Source: Sphingomonas koreensis (GTDB lineage: Bacteria; Pseudomonadota; Alphaproteobacteria; Sphingomonadales; Sphingomonadaceae). Taken from it: 64,000 nucleotides of DNA. Location: positions 4,028,501-4,092,500 of the forward strand of contig NZ_PGEN01000001.1 in NCBI RefSeq assembly GCF_002797435.1, written 5' to 3'. Position numbers and translations under genes: made by a program. Under the pieces are notes generated by a model. The model did no database searches, was not told where the DNA came from, and saw only the letters and a list, made by a program, of their open reading frames with translations. Positions 28,060 through 36,562 of the stretch are shown here, piece after piece (the stretch's first letter is position 1; each line of letters begins with the position of its first letter).

Positions 28060-30549
28060 TCAGAGGCCGACGACGCCGCCGTCATTCTTGGTGATCGCGA
28101 CGATCGCCGAGCGCGGACGCGTGCCGGCAGGCGCGCTGCCGGTAGCCTGATTGGCCGGCCAGGCGCTGGACGGCGAAGCGGGCGTGCCGTTTTCGCCTGG
28201 GTGCTGGATGCCGACGAACAGCGTGCGGCCGTCCGGCGTCGAGTCCACACCGGTGATCTCGCACTCGACCGGACCGATCAGGAAGCGCTTGAGCGTCGTG
28301 TCGGTCGCCAGTGCGCCGCGGCGGGTGGTCTGCGTCGCGGTGGCGCCGCCAGTGCCGCGATTGGTGATCGTCACGGCTGCACCGTCGCCGACCGTGCCGG
28401 GTATCGCGACCAGCATCTGGTTGTTGGTGCGATCGGTGAAGGCACCGTCGTCGGTCTGGATCCACAGCAGCGGCTTGACCAGGCCGCCCGCGTTGGTCGG
28501 GCGCGAGAACCACAGACCATCGGGGCTGGAGAAGTCGTTGGCGGCGGTGAGGCCCGAGATGTTGACGTCGCTGTTCGAGTCCGCCGAGTCGGCGCCGAAC
28601 AGATAGATATCCCAGGCGAAGGTGAGCGAGGCGGGGTCGTCGCCGGTCTCGCGCAGGCGCAGGATGTGGCCGTTCGGGTTGCCGAACTGAGCAGAGTTCG
28701 ACGGGCCGGTCGGGTCGTTATAGTGGCGCGGGTTGGCCGCGTCGGTGCCATTCAGCGGACGGGTTCCGGCGTTGTTGTTGGTGAGGGTGAGGTAGATCTC
28801 GCCCGTCGCCGGGTTGGTTGCGGTCCATTCCGGACGGTCCATCCTGGTCGCGCCGACCGCGTCGCCCGCCAGGCGGGTGTTGACGAGAATGTCGGCCTGG
28901 CTCTCGAACACATATTCGATGTCCGAGCCCTGGGCAGGGCGGTTCGGGACGGTGCCGAAGGTCAGCGGAACCCAGCTGCCGGTGCCGTTCGCCGCGAACT
29001 TGGCGACGTAGAGGGTGCCGGCGTCGAGATACTTGTCGCCGATCGACAGGCGGTTGGCGCTCTGTGCGTCGGCCGCGTCCCAGTTCGCGTTCGAGACGAA
29101 CTTGTAGAAATATTCGCCGCGCGAATCGTCGCCGAGATAGACCGAGACCTTCTTGCCCGGGGTCAGCTTGCCGAGCCAGGCGCCCTCGTGACCGAGGCGA
29201 CCGAGCGCTGTGCGCTTCCGCGGCGCGGCGGCCTTGTCATAGGGATCGAACTCGACGCACCAGCCGAGCTGGTTCGGCTCGTTGCGATAGTCGGCCGTGG
29301 CCGACGCACCGGTGGCGCGGGCATCCCAGCGCTTGAAAACGGTGTTCGATGCGTCGGCGGGGACGACCGAAGCCCAGCCATAATTGCCGTTGGTGCTGGT
29401 GACGCCGTAGCGGCGCAGCGCAACGAGTTCACGCGGGCTGCGCGCGGCGTTGTCAGCGCTCGGGCGCGCGAAATAGCCCGCCCAGTTTTCCTCGCAGGTG
29501 ATGTTGGTGCCCCACAACGTGTGCCCATTGGCGCAGTTGTTGATGGTGCCGCGGCCAGCGGTGCCGTCGTTCGAAAAGGCGGTGAACAGCCAGTGCGTGC
29601 CCTTCACCGGGCCATTGAACACGACCGGCGTATTCGGCGTGATCCGGCGGTTGAACGTCGAGTTCTGGACATAGGTCCAGGCGCGGTTCGCCCCTTCGAC
29701 ATATTCGGTGACCGACACGCCGTGCGCCTCGATTTCCTTGATCGCCTCGGCTTCGGGGCGGGGCAGGGTGTTGGTCGGGCCGGCGGGGTGCAGGTACTGG
29801 ACGTTCAGGTTCTCGTGGTTCTGAACCATCAGGCCGCGGACCGAATTGTTGTCGTCGCGTGCGCCGGCGGCCGACAGGCCGTACCAGTAGAGCGCGTCGC
29901 CATGGTCGCCGATGCGCTGGGCGAAGTTGGTGTCGGTGCCGTCATTCTTGTAGGCGGCGACGCCCGGGGCGATCGGATCGCCGAGGCGCGTCATCACGGT
30001 GACGGTGTAGCCGGCCGGGACGGTGACGACGTCGTTCTTGTTCTTCGACAGCGAGGTGAAGCTGAGCGCGGCAGGCGATATGGCGGCCGTCGTGGTTCCC
30101 TGAGTCGTCTGCCCTGCACTATCGGTGGCGCTGTACTGGAAGCTCAGGGTCGTGGTCGAGGCGACGCTGGGCGCGATGAAGCTGGCGTTCGGCGAGCTCG
30201 CGCCGATCAGCGTCACGGCGGGGCCGCCCGTCTGAACCCAAGCCGAGGTGATCGGTCCATTGTCGGTCGCGTTCGAGGTGAGCGTGACCACCTGGCCGGA
30301 GGTCGCCGAACCCGACGAGCCGACCGAGATCAGGTTCGGGAAGGGGTCCGCACCGGCATTGGCGCTGTCGCATGCGGCGAGGATGCCGCCACCGAACACC
30401 GCGACCGCAGCAGCGGAGGCGCCCGAACGCAGCGTGTCGCGGCGCGAATAGCGCTGTTCGATCAGCGCATTGAGCGTGGGATTGGCGGTGTTGTTGGTAT
30501 CGACGTCGCCGTCGCTGTATCCAATGGCCAGATCGGTGCTCGCGGTCAT
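28060..30549 (-). CDS. phoX: PhoX-family (DUF839) alkaline phosphatase, Tat-exported lipoprotein, with Ig-like insert
   Basis: 829 aa. A twin-arginine motif SRRDTLR (R36-R37) precedes a hydrophobic stretch ending in ILAAC (C60), so it is probably exported folded by Tat and lipidated. An Ig/PKD-like domain follows at about 70-155 (VTLTSNATDNGPITSAWVQTGGP). The catalytic DUF839 propeller runs from about 165 to the end, with family blocks VQNHEN, TCEENW, MDRPEW and HPGENG. PhoX enzymes use calcium and iron to release phosphate from phosphomonoesters. The symbol is by family; activity is not shown. It is followed by a strong terminator and is divergent from the secretion locus. Confidence 0.88.
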   Translation of the reverse strand: MTASTDLAIGYSDGDVDTNNTANPTLNALIEQRYSRRDTLRSGASAAAVAVFGGGILAACDSANAGADPFPNLISVGSSGSATSGQVVTLTSNATDNGPITSAWVQTGGPAVTLIGASSPNASFIAPSVASTTTLSFQYSATDSAGQTTQGTTTAAISPAALSFTSLSKNKNDVVTVPAGYTVTVMTRLGDPIAPGVAAYKNDGTDTNFAQRIGDHGDALYWYGLSAAGARDDNNSVRGLMVQNHENLNVQYLHPAGPTNTLPRPEAEAIKEIEAHGVSVTEYVEGANRAWTYVQNSTFNRRITPNTPVVFNGPVKGTHWLFTAFSNDGTAGRGTINNCANGHTLWGTNITCEENWAGYFARPSADNAARSPRELVALRRYGVTSTNGNYGWASVVPADASNTVFKRWDARATGASATADYRNEPNQLGWCVEFDPYDKAAAPRKRTALGRLGHEGAWLGKLTPGKKVSVYLGDDSRGEYFYKFVSNANWDAADAQSANRLSIGDKYLDAGTLYVAKFAANGTGSWVPLTFGTVPNRPAQGSDIEYVFESQADILVNTRLAGDAVGATRMDRPEWTATNPATGEIYLTLTNNNAGTRPLNGTDAANPRHYNDPTGPSNSAQFGNPNGHILRLRETGDDPASLTFAWDIYLFGADSADSNSDVNISGLTAANDFSSPDGLWFSRPTNAGGLVKPLLWIQTDDGAFTDRTNNQMLVAIPGTVGDGAAVTITNRGTGGATATQTTRRGALATDTTLKRFLIGPVECEITGVDSTPDGRTLFVGIQHPGENGTPASPSSAWPANQATGSAPAGTRPRSAIVAITKNDGGVVGL

Positions 30550-30716
30550 GTTCTGAGACCCCCTTTATGATCCGAATCCGGTACGGATGCGGTTGCCCGG
30601 GGCTGTGGCGGGGCCGTCTTACGGCGTGATGGACGAGCGTTGACGAAGTCGTGTCGGTTTCGCGACTCTTCGATGACAGGCTGTTCGAGGGCGGCGGTGC
30701 GGGGTAGGGGGCGGCG

Positions 30717-31229
30717 ATGGACAAGCAGGACAGCCTTGCCGACCGGATGGCACAGCGCCTGGCCGCTGGGCCGCCGCGGGTACCGCGATTGCCGGGCGCG
30801 CCGGTGGACTGGCGGCTGGCGCTGGCGCTGGCGGCGGTGATCGCGCTGGGGCCGTTGGCGACGATCACCGGGGCCGCAATCATTGAGCGGAGCGCACGGG
30901 CAGAAGCGGAACGGTTGACCGCGCAGGCCGCGCCGCGGTTGAAGGCGGAGGCGAGCGCGCGGGCAGCCCGTGCCGTGCTGCGCGAAGCGGTGCGTCAACC
31001 CGGGGCGGCGATCCTGCTGAACCATGTCGCGGCGGCGATCCCCGCGGATGCGCGGGTCGCGCGGATGCGCAAGGCCGCGGATGGCGCCATGGAGATCGAG
31101 ATCACTGCGCCGGACCCCGATCTGTTGCGCGCGGCGCTGCGACGGAATCCGGCGCTGGCGTCGTTTCGCGAGACGGGGCAGCGCCGTGCAGGGGCGATGA
31201 TCGCGGTGACGCTGAGGCGTGCCGCATGA
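30717..31229 (+). CDS. GspL/PilN-like membrane protein without cytoplasmic domain
   Basis: 170 aa. A short cytoplasmic start is followed by one helix at about residues 32-52 (ALALAAVIALGPLATITGAAI), a helical region and a C-terminal ferredoxin-like fold (LLNHVAAAIPADARVARMRKA; MEIEITAPDPDLLRAALRR). This is the layout of PilN and the periplasmic half of GspL. The actin-like cytoplasmic domain of GspL is absent. It starts a three-gene overlapping set next to gspD. Family assignment rests on layout and motifs, so it is tentative. Confidence 0.62.
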   Translation: MDKQDSLADRMAQRLAAGPPRVPRLPGAPVDWRLALALAAVIALGPLATITGAAIIERSARAEAERLTAQAAPRLKAEASARAARAVLREAVRQPGAAILLNHVAAAIPADARVARMRKAADGAMEIEITAPDPDLLRAALRRNPALASFRETGQRRAGAMIAVTLRRAA

Positions 31230-31693
31230 ACCGGGCGACGCTGATCGCCGGAGTTGCCGGTGGCCTTGCGGCAGTGGCGCTGCTGGCGCCGGCGACCGGA
31301 ACCGCACTCGGCAAGCTCGAGCGCGCGCGCACGGCGGCGGCCGGGGCGCGGGCAGCCGCGCACGCGCCGGTACGTGCCGCGGTGCCGCTGACCGCCGCCG
31401 GCCTGCGCGCGCCGGGCGGGAATGAGGCGGCTGCCGCTGCGGCGCTGGCGCAGCGCGTAAAGCGGCTTGCCGCGGACGGCGGCGTGCTCGTCGAACAGGC
31501 GGCGCGGGTTCCGGGCGGCGAAGGACTGGTGAGGCTGCGGCTTCGCCTGTCGGGCCCGGACAAGGCCGTGGTGGCACTGACCGACCGGATCGAGCGTGAG
31601 GCGCCGCTGCTGCGCTTCGCATCGTGGCAGGTGAGCGCATTGGCCGGCGGAGGATTGCGGGTCGAAGGCGAGGCGGTGGCGGCATGGCGTTGA
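31226..31693 (+). CDS. GspM/PilO-like membrane protein (T2SSM_b type)
   Basis: 155 aa. An N-terminal helix (ATLIAGVAGGLAAVALLAP) is followed by a coiled region and a ferredoxin-like domain at about 75-150 (RVKRLAADGGVLVEQAARVPGGEGLVRLRLRLSG as read across residues 70-105; LRFASWQVSAL). This matches the GspM_b/PilO pattern. It overlaps the upstream GspL-like gene by 4 bp and the downstream GspC-like gene by 10 bp. A complete separate gspM is present at 37651, so this is a second, divergent M-type protein. Confidence 0.62.
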   Translation: MNRATLIAGVAGGLAAVALLAPATGTALGKLERARTAAAGARAAAHAPVRAAVPLTAAGLRAPGGNEAAAAAALAQRVKRLAADGGVLVEQAARVPGGEGLVRLRLRLSGPDKAVVALTDRIEREAPLLRFASWQVSALAGGGLRVEGEAVAAWR

Positions 31694-32136
31694 CGCGGGA
31701 AAGCGGGATCGCGCTTGGCGTGGCGGCGATGTTCGCAGTGGCGATGCCGGTGCTGCTGCTATGGCCGGACAATCGAAGCGCGGCTCCGGCGCCTGCTGCG
31801 GCCGAGCGTGCAGTGATCCCGCCACCGGTGCCGGCGATTGCCGCGATCTATGAGCGTCCCGTCTTCGCAGTCGCGGAGGGCGGAGAGGAAGCGCCTGCCG
31901 ACGCGCCCGCGCTGGTCGGGATTGCGGGGCGGCTCAACAAGGATGCGGTGGCGATGGTGCGGCTCGCCGACGGAAGCGCCCGCAGCCTGAGCGTCGGCGA
32001 GAGCGTCGATGGCTGGCGGCTGGAGAGCCTGGCGATCGACGCGGCGTTCTTCACCCGCGGGCGCGAGCGTGTGCGGGTGGCGATGACGACGCCCGAACCC
32101 GCGGCGGAAGAAGCCGAGGCCCCGGCCGGTCAGTAG
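31684..32136 (+). CDS. GspC/PilP-like homology-region protein
   Basis: 150 aa from ATG 31684. It has one N-terminal membrane helix (GIALGVAAMFAVAMPVLLLWP), a Pro/Ala-rich linker and a small domain LVGIAGRLNKDAVAMVRLADGSARSLSVGESVDGWRLESL (about residues 75-115). This is the GspC HR/PilP fold that contacts the secretin. It lacks the PDZ domain of the full gspC at 34202. The stop overlaps the convergent gspD stop by 7 bp. The assignment rests on topology and the HR-like motif. Confidence 0.62.
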   Translation: MALTRESGIALGVAAMFAVAMPVLLLWPDNRSAAPAPAAAERAVIPPPVPAIAAIYERPVFAVAEGGEEAPADAPALVGIAGRLNKDAVAMVRLADGSARSLSVGESVDGWRLESLAIDAAFFTRGRERVRVAMTTPEPAAEEAEAPAGQ

Positions 32137-34190
32137 ATTCCGTCGATCTCCAGCGTCAGCCGCGGACGGAGCGGCTTGAGCAGCAGGTTGCTGGGCGTGT
32201 TGAGATCCAGTTCCTCGCTGCGCAGGCGCGCATATTTCGCCTTGGCGAGCGCTGCCGCTTCCTCGCCGCTGCGCAGGATGGTGGGCTTGAGGAAGATGAA
32301 CAGCGTACGCTTGTTGCGCGATTCCTTGCGGCTCTTGAACAGCTCGCCGAGGATCGGGATGTCGCCCAGGATCGGCACCTGGCTCTTGATCTGGCCATAA
32401 TCGTCCGAGGTGAGACCGCCGAGCACGATCGTCTGCCCATTGTCGGCGAGGACGGTGGTGTTGATCGCGCGGCGATTGGTGATGAGGTCGCTGGCCTCGC
32501 TCAGCTGCGTCGCCGCGATCGACGAGGCTTCCTGAACCACTTCGAGCCGGATCGTGTCGCCGGCGTTGATGCGCGGCAGCACCTTGAGCGTGATGCCGAC
32601 ATCCTTGCGCTCGATCGAGGTGTAGGGGCGCACGTTGCTGGACGAATCGGTCAGGATCGATCCGGTGATGAACGGCACTTCCTGTGCGACGACGAACTCG
32701 CCCAGCTTGTTGTCGAGCGTGGTGATCTGCGGTGTCGAAAGCAGGTTCGACTTGGTCGAGGTGCCGAGCGCCTGGACCAGGATCGAGAAATCATTGCCGA
32801 TGCCGATATTGGCGGTGAGGCCCGGACCGAGCGCCTTGGCCATCGGCACGCCGAGCGCGTTGAGAATCGTGCCGAGCGAGAGCTGCCCCGGGCTGGTGCT
32901 GAACGAGGTTGCCGCACCTTCGATCTGGCTGAGCGCCGCGCCGCTGGTGCCGAGCTGGACGGCGAGCGCTTCGGCTTCCTCGCCGGTGATCTCTGCGATC
33001 GCGGCCTCGATCATCACCTGCGGGCGGCGGACGTCGAGATCGGTGATCAGCGGCTCGATCGCGGCGATGGCGCTGGGCGTGCCGCGCACGACCACCGCGT
33101 TGATGTCGGGCGAGGGCTGGACGCTGAGGTCCGGGGTGGAGAAGCCCTGCGGCGTCTCGCTCGTCCGCTGGCCAAGCTGGCTCTGCTGCGCCTGGAGCGC
33201 GGCAGTGGCGGCGGCGGCCGCGGTATCCGCGGGGTTGCTGCCACCCGAACGGGCCAGCCCGCCGAGAACGCTGGTGGGGCTGCGATAATTGCTGTTCCGG
33301 CTCGACAGGCTGCGTGCGACGGCATTGTTGGTCGTCGCCTCCTGGCCCAGCACGCCGCGCAGCACCTCCGTCACCGATTCGGCGTCGGCATAGCTCAGGC
33401 GGAAGACGCGCGTGATCGGGGTCGCGCCGCCCGGCGCGTCGAGCGAGGCGACCATGCGGCGGGCATCGGCGACGGCGGACGGCGTGCCGCGGATGATGAT
33501 GGTGTTGCTGCGCGGGTCGGCCGCGACGCGCGCGCCGCCTGCCGCTGGATCGCCGAGCACGCCCTGAAGCGCCTGCGCGACATCCGCCGCGTTGCCGTTG
33601 CGCAGCGCCACGGTGGCGAAGGTGAGGCCGCTGCCATTGCCATCGAGCGCGCGCAGGATGCCTTCGATCCGGCGGACATTGTCGGCATAGTCGGTGACGA
33701 CCACGGCATTGGGCTGAGCCAGCGGTTCCACGCTGCCGAAGCTGGCGACCAGCGGGCGCGCAACTCGTGCCGCCTCGGCCGACGGGACGTTCGACAGGCG
33801 GATCATGCGAGTGACGAGTTCCTGGCCCGATGCGCCGCGCGAGGGCACGCCGCCGTCGCGCACCGCATTGCCCTGAGGCACGATGCGCCAGGCGCGGCCC
33901 GAGCGGACCGCGGCATAGCCATTGGCGCGCAGGACCGACTGGAACAGCTCCCACACGCCGCTGGGCGAGAGGGGCTGTGCGGATGTGACGGTGACCGTGC
34001 CCTTGACCGCCGGATCGAGGATCAGCGTGCGGCCGGTAAGACGCGAAATCTGGTCCGCGACATCGGCGATCTCGACCCCGCGCATGTTGACGACGATGTC
34101 CGCGGCCTCGCCCTGCTGGGCGAGAACCGGCTGCGCGACCATGGAGGCAAGCGCGAAGGTGAGGGCGATGTTGCGGATCGGATGCGGCAC
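32130..34190 (-). CDS. gspD: Type II secretion secretin
   Basis: 686 aa from GTG 34190, which gives a Sec signal peptide (VPHPIRNIALTF to VLAQQ). N0-N3 domains occupy about 30-330 (DVADQISRLTGRTLILDPAV; repeated ADPRSNTIIIRGTP-type segments), with a Gly/Ser/Ala-rich loop in N3. The secretin pore domain follows at about 390-640 (RRPQVMIEAAIAEI; VPFITGSI; RKDVGITLKVLPRIN; VPILGDIPILGELFKSR). It forms the outer-membrane channel. It lies 11 bp after gspC in the G-H-I-C-D operon. Confidence 0.96.
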   Translation of the reverse strand: MPHPIRNIALTFALASMVAQPVLAQQGEAADIVVNMRGVEIADVADQISRLTGRTLILDPAVKGTVTVTSAQPLSPSGVWELFQSVLRANGYAAVRSGRAWRIVPQGNAVRDGGVPSRGASGQELVTRMIRLSNVPSAEAARVARPLVASFGSVEPLAQPNAVVVTDYADNVRRIEGILRALDGNGSGLTFATVALRNGNAADVAQALQGVLGDPAAGGARVAADPRSNTIIIRGTPSAVADARRMVASLDAPGGATPITRVFRLSYADAESVTEVLRGVLGQEATTNNAVARSLSSRNSNYRSPTSVLGGLARSGGSNPADTAAAAATAALQAQQSQLGQRTSETPQGFSTPDLSVQPSPDINAVVVRGTPSAIAAIEPLITDLDVRRPQVMIEAAIAEITGEEAEALAVQLGTSGAALSQIEGAATSFSTSPGQLSLGTILNALGVPMAKALGPGLTANIGIGNDFSILVQALGTSTKSNLLSTPQITTLDNKLGEFVVAQEVPFITGSILTDSSSNVRPYTSIERKDVGITLKVLPRINAGDTIRLEVVQEASSIAATQLSEASDLITNRRAINTTVLADNGQTIVLGGLTSDDYGQIKSQVPILGDIPILGELFKSRKESRNKRTLFIFLKPTILRSGEEAAALAKAKYARLRSEELDLNTPSNLLLKPLRPRLTLEIDGIY

Positions 34191-34201
34191 GGGCGGGATA
34201 C

Positions 34202-34969
34202 CTAGCGGGTCGGGACGGTCAGCGTCACGGGCTTTCCGTCGCGGGTGATCTGGATCTGGGCGGTACCGCGCGACTGGGCGGCGGCGAGAGCGGAAGCGGC
34301 GCTGGCCTGGCTGGAAATCGCCTGGCCGTTGACCGAAGTGATGACGTCGCCTTGCTGAAGTCCCGGCGGGGCATTGCTGCCGATCTGCACCCCGCCGGGG
34401 ACCGGCGTCAGGCTGGACATCAGCGCGGATGGAGCCGGTGGAGTGTTGGGCGAAGGCTGGGCGGCTGTTGGCTGTGAGGGCCCTGCCGCCGCCTGCGCCT
34501 GTTGCTCGACCGTCAAGGTGGGATCGGGGAAGGCGAGATATTCGATGCGGCCGTTGACGCGCAGGAGGACGCGATCGCGCAAAATCCCTTCGATCGTGCC
34601 GCCGCCCGGCGCTTCGCCGACGCGGAAGGCCTTGGCGGGTTCGCCGCCGACTTCGATATAGGCGACCGAGAGGTCGGCCGGGGAGGCGGCGAACACGCCC
34701 TTGAGCTTGAGGGGGAGCGCGGTCGCCTGCGACGCATCGGTGACGGCGCCCTTGCCGAACGGAGCGAAGGCGAGCGCGGCGGTGACGTCGGCCGGGGCCG
34801 CGGCGGAGCGGACCCCTGAAGGCACGGTGACCGCGCCGCTGCTGGCATGACCGGCGATTCGCCAGGTCAACCCGGCGAGCGCGATCGCCACCGACACCAC
34901 CACCGCAGCGGTCGCGATGTCGAGCGTGGTGCGGGCCTGGCGCGGCGAAAGGTCGGGCAGACGGATCAT
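34202..34969 (-). CDS. gspC: Type II secretion inner-membrane protein C with PDZ domain
   Basis: 255 aa. A membrane helix at about residues 18-38 precedes the HR domain (LPLKLKGVFAASPADLSVAYIEV; AFRVGEAPGGGTIEGILRDRVLLRVNGRIEYLAF read over about 85-145). A Pro-rich linker leads to a C-terminal PDZ domain (GLQQGDVITSVNGQAI). GspC links the inner-membrane platform to the secretin. The ATG overlaps the gspI stop (ATGA), and gspD follows after 11 bp. Confidence 0.93.
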   Translation of the reverse strand: MIRLPDLSPRQARTTLDIATAAVVVSVAIALAGLTWRIAGHASSGAVTVPSGVRSAAAPADVTAALAFAPFGKGAVTDASQATALPLKLKGVFAASPADLSVAYIEVGGEPAKAFRVGEAPGGGTIEGILRDRVLLRVNGRIEYLAFPDPTLTVEQQAQAAAGPSQPTAAQPSPNTPPAPSALMSSLTPVPGGVQIGSNAPPGLQQGDVITSVNGQAISSQASAASALAAAQSRGTAQIQITRDGKPVTLTVPTR

Positions 34970-35445
34970 GTACGGCTGCCCTCGACGAACCCGTCGAGCG
35001 ATGCAAGCGGAGACCGCTCGCCCGCCGCGAATACCTGAATGCGAACCTTGTCGATTCCGGCGTCTTCGGTGCGGGTGCGCGCGATTTCGACCTTCCATTG
35101 CTGGCCGAGCAGATCGGTCTCGGACGCGTTCGCGGCGGGATCGGCCAGCTGGATCTCGGCGAGGCGATTTTCGGCCACCCACATCGCGGCGGCGCGGCGT
35201 TCCATCGCGCGGGTCGAATCGATATGGCTTTCGACCGCGCGGATCAGGCCGACGGTGGCGATGGCGAGCACCGCGAGCGCGACCAGCGCCTCGATCAGCG
35301 AGAAGCCGGCTTCTTCGATCTGTGTCCCGGCATTGCCGGGACGCGGTACCGGCCCGCTCCCCCACCCGGCCACCCACAGGATGCTGGCGCTGGGTGGCCG
35401 GGCGGGGGAGCGGGCCGGTACCGCCATCGCGCGCAGCGCGATCAC
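34966..35445 (-). CDS. gspI: Type II secretion minor pseudopilin I with palindrome-encoded leader
   Basis: 159 aa from GTG 35445, which has GGAGG seven bases upstream and overlaps the gspH stop. The prepilin site is G47/F48 (EEAG|FSLIEALVALAVLAI) with Glu at +5. The leader of about 47 residues is far longer than the usual six to ten, and about 26 of them come from the palindrome at 35345-35422. The only in-frame alternatives are ATG 35427 and a GTG inside the palindrome. The prepilin peptidase should remove the whole leader. The mature protein (112 aa) would be part of the GspIJK tip. Confidence 0.93.
   Translation of the reverse strand: MIALRAMAVPARSPARPPSASILWVAGWGSGPVPRPGNAGTQIEEAGFSLIEALVALAVLAIATVGLIRAVESHIDSTRAMERRAAAMWVAENRLAEIQLADPAANASETDLLGQQWKVEIARTRTEDAGIDKVRIQVFAAGERSPLASLDGFVEGSRT
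35345..35422. repeat. Dispersed palindromic element, copy 1 (inside gspI leader)
   Basis: Two 32-bp arms (35345-35376 and 35391-35422) with one mismatch enclose a 14-nt loop CAGGATGCTGGCGC. The core arm is ACCGGCCCGCTCCCCC. The same element recurs at 35898, 43751 and 60224. In gspI it is read in frame as part of the pre-cleavage leader. Confidence 0.95.
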
Positions 35446-36014
35446 GAAGCAGCCTCCACCTTGGTCGCGGTGGCGGTCATGCCGTCATAGCGGACGACCC
35501 AGCGCTGAGCGCCATTCTCGATCGTGGCAGTGAGCGGCTTGCCGCCGCCGTCGACGCCGAGAACCACCGGCGGGCGGACATCGAGCGTGACGACGATGCC
35601 GCCGGGAAGCGTGTGGAAGGCGAGCGCGTCGCCGAGCGGAGCCAGCTTGCCGTCACGGCCGATCGCCGCGAAGCCATAGCCATGCGGTTGAGCGGTGAAA
35701 GCGATCACGCGATCGCCGATCATCGCGTCGTCCGCGGCTGCCTGGAGCCGCAGGGCAAGGCGGCGGGCTTCGGTCTCGACCGAGGGCGCGCGGGTCGCGG
35801 CGCCGACGCCCAGCGCGACGCCGCCCGCGGCGACGCCGATGATGACGAGCACGATCAGCATCTCGATGAGCGTCATGCCGGAGTCATTGCGAGAAGTGCG
35901 GGACCAGCCCGCTCCCCCTCCCGGCCACCCATATGATACTGCCGTTGGGTGGCCGGGAGGGGGAGCGGGCTGGTCCCGCGTCGCGGAGCGACCGCAAAAG
36001 ACACGCCCCCGCAT
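35442..36014 (-). CDS. gspH: Type II secretion minor pseudopilin H with palindrome-encoded leader
   Basis: 190 aa from ATG 36014, five bases after the gspG stop. The prepilin site is G46/M47 (DSG|MTLIEMLIVLVIIG) with Glu at +5. The 46-residue leader contains a perfect 34-bp inverted repeat translated as a Pro/Gly-rich stretch (QPAPPPGHP to GGGAGWSR). No in-frame ATG, GTG or TTG exists between the palindrome and the cleavage site, so the palindrome must be translated. The mature part (about 144 aa) resembles GspH (VETEARRLALRLQAAADDAMIGD). Confidence 0.92.
   Translation of the reverse strand: MRGRVFCGRSATRDQPAPPPGHPTAVSYGWPGGGAGWSRTSRNDSGMTLIEMLIVLVIIGVAAGGVALGVGAATRAPSVETEARRLALRLQAAADDAMIGDRVIAFTAQPHGYGFAAIGRDGKLAPLGDALAFHTLPGGIVVTLDVRPPVVLGVDGGGKPLTATIENGAQRWVVRYDGMTATATKVEAAS
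35898..35979. repeat. Dispersed palindromic element, copy 2 (inside gspH leader), perfect arms
   Basis: Two 34-bp arms (35898-35931 and 35946-35979) are perfectly complementary around a 14-nt loop TATGATACTGCCGT. It is the best-preserved copy. Translated on the minus strand it fills residues of the GspH leader. Confidence 0.95.
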
Positions 36015-36019
36015 CTGGC

Positions 36020-36508
36020 TTATCCGCCCTTGGCGTCGAGATCGGCGTCGAGCCCTTCGCCGCCCGGCTTGCCGTCCTTGCCGAGCGATTTCAGGTCGAA
36101 GCCGTTGCCGGTCGAGGAATAGACATAGGGGTTGCCCCAGGCATCGACCGGGTTTTCCGAGACGTAGCCGCCTTCGGGCCACGCGGAGGGAACGGGCGGC
36201 GTAACCGGCCTTTCGGCAAGCGCCTTGAGCCCCTGTTCGGTCGTGGGGTATTGGCCGTTGTCGAGACGATACATTTTGAGCGCGCTCGACAGGCTGGCAA
36301 GGTTGGTCTTGGTGGTGGTGACGCGGGCCTGATCGGGACGGCCGACCACGTTCATCGTCACCAGGCCCGCGACAATCGCGATGATGACGAGCACGACGAT
36401 CATCTCGAGCAGGGTAAGGCCGGCTTCTGCGTGTGGTATGTTGCGGCGCTTGCCCTTATTGGGCTTGCCTGCCACCGTGTCATGGAACTGTTTCAAAACT
36501 ATGCGCAT
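36020..36508 (-). CDS. gspG: Type II secretion major pseudopilin
   Basis: 162 aa from ATG 36508, 54 bp from the divergent gspL start. The prepilin cleavage site is EAG|LTLLEMIVVLVIIAI with Glu at +5, after a 30-residue leader without a palindrome. The mature protein has the family hallmarks: ALKMYRLDNGQYPTTEQGLKAL, the loop EGGYVSENPVDAWGNPYVY and the Ca-binding C-terminal region (KSLGKDGKPGGEG). It polymerises into the pseudopilus. It is first in the G-H-I-C-D operon. Confidence 0.95.
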   Translation of the reverse strand: MRIVLKQFHDTVAGKPNKGKRRNIPHAEAGLTLLEMIVVLVIIAIVAGLVTMNVVGRPDQARVTTTKTNLASLSSALKMYRLDNGQYPTTEQGLKALAERPVTPPVPSAWPEGGYVSENPVDAWGNPYVYSSTGNGFDLKSLGKDGKPGGEGLDADLDAKGG

Positions 36509-36562
36509 CGCGGCCCCATGCGTCCTTCTCGTGAAAGCAATGTTACAGCCGAGGTTCCCGGA

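Noticed and set aside
28054..30570. Long open frame of 838 codons on the plus strand opposite phoX
   Set aside because: It is antisense to a well-recognised phosphatase, is Arg/Gly/Val-rich without any domain motif, and is explained by high-GC codon bias.
32130..35006. One 958-codon frame as a single fused secretin
   Set aside because: The upstream 270 codons overlap gspC in another frame; the secretin signal peptide begins at GTG 34190.
35933..36562. Upstream extension of gspL across the gspG and gspH genes
   Set aside because: The frame is merely open; gspG and gspH on the other strand are clear pseudopilins and the GspL domain starts after 36563.
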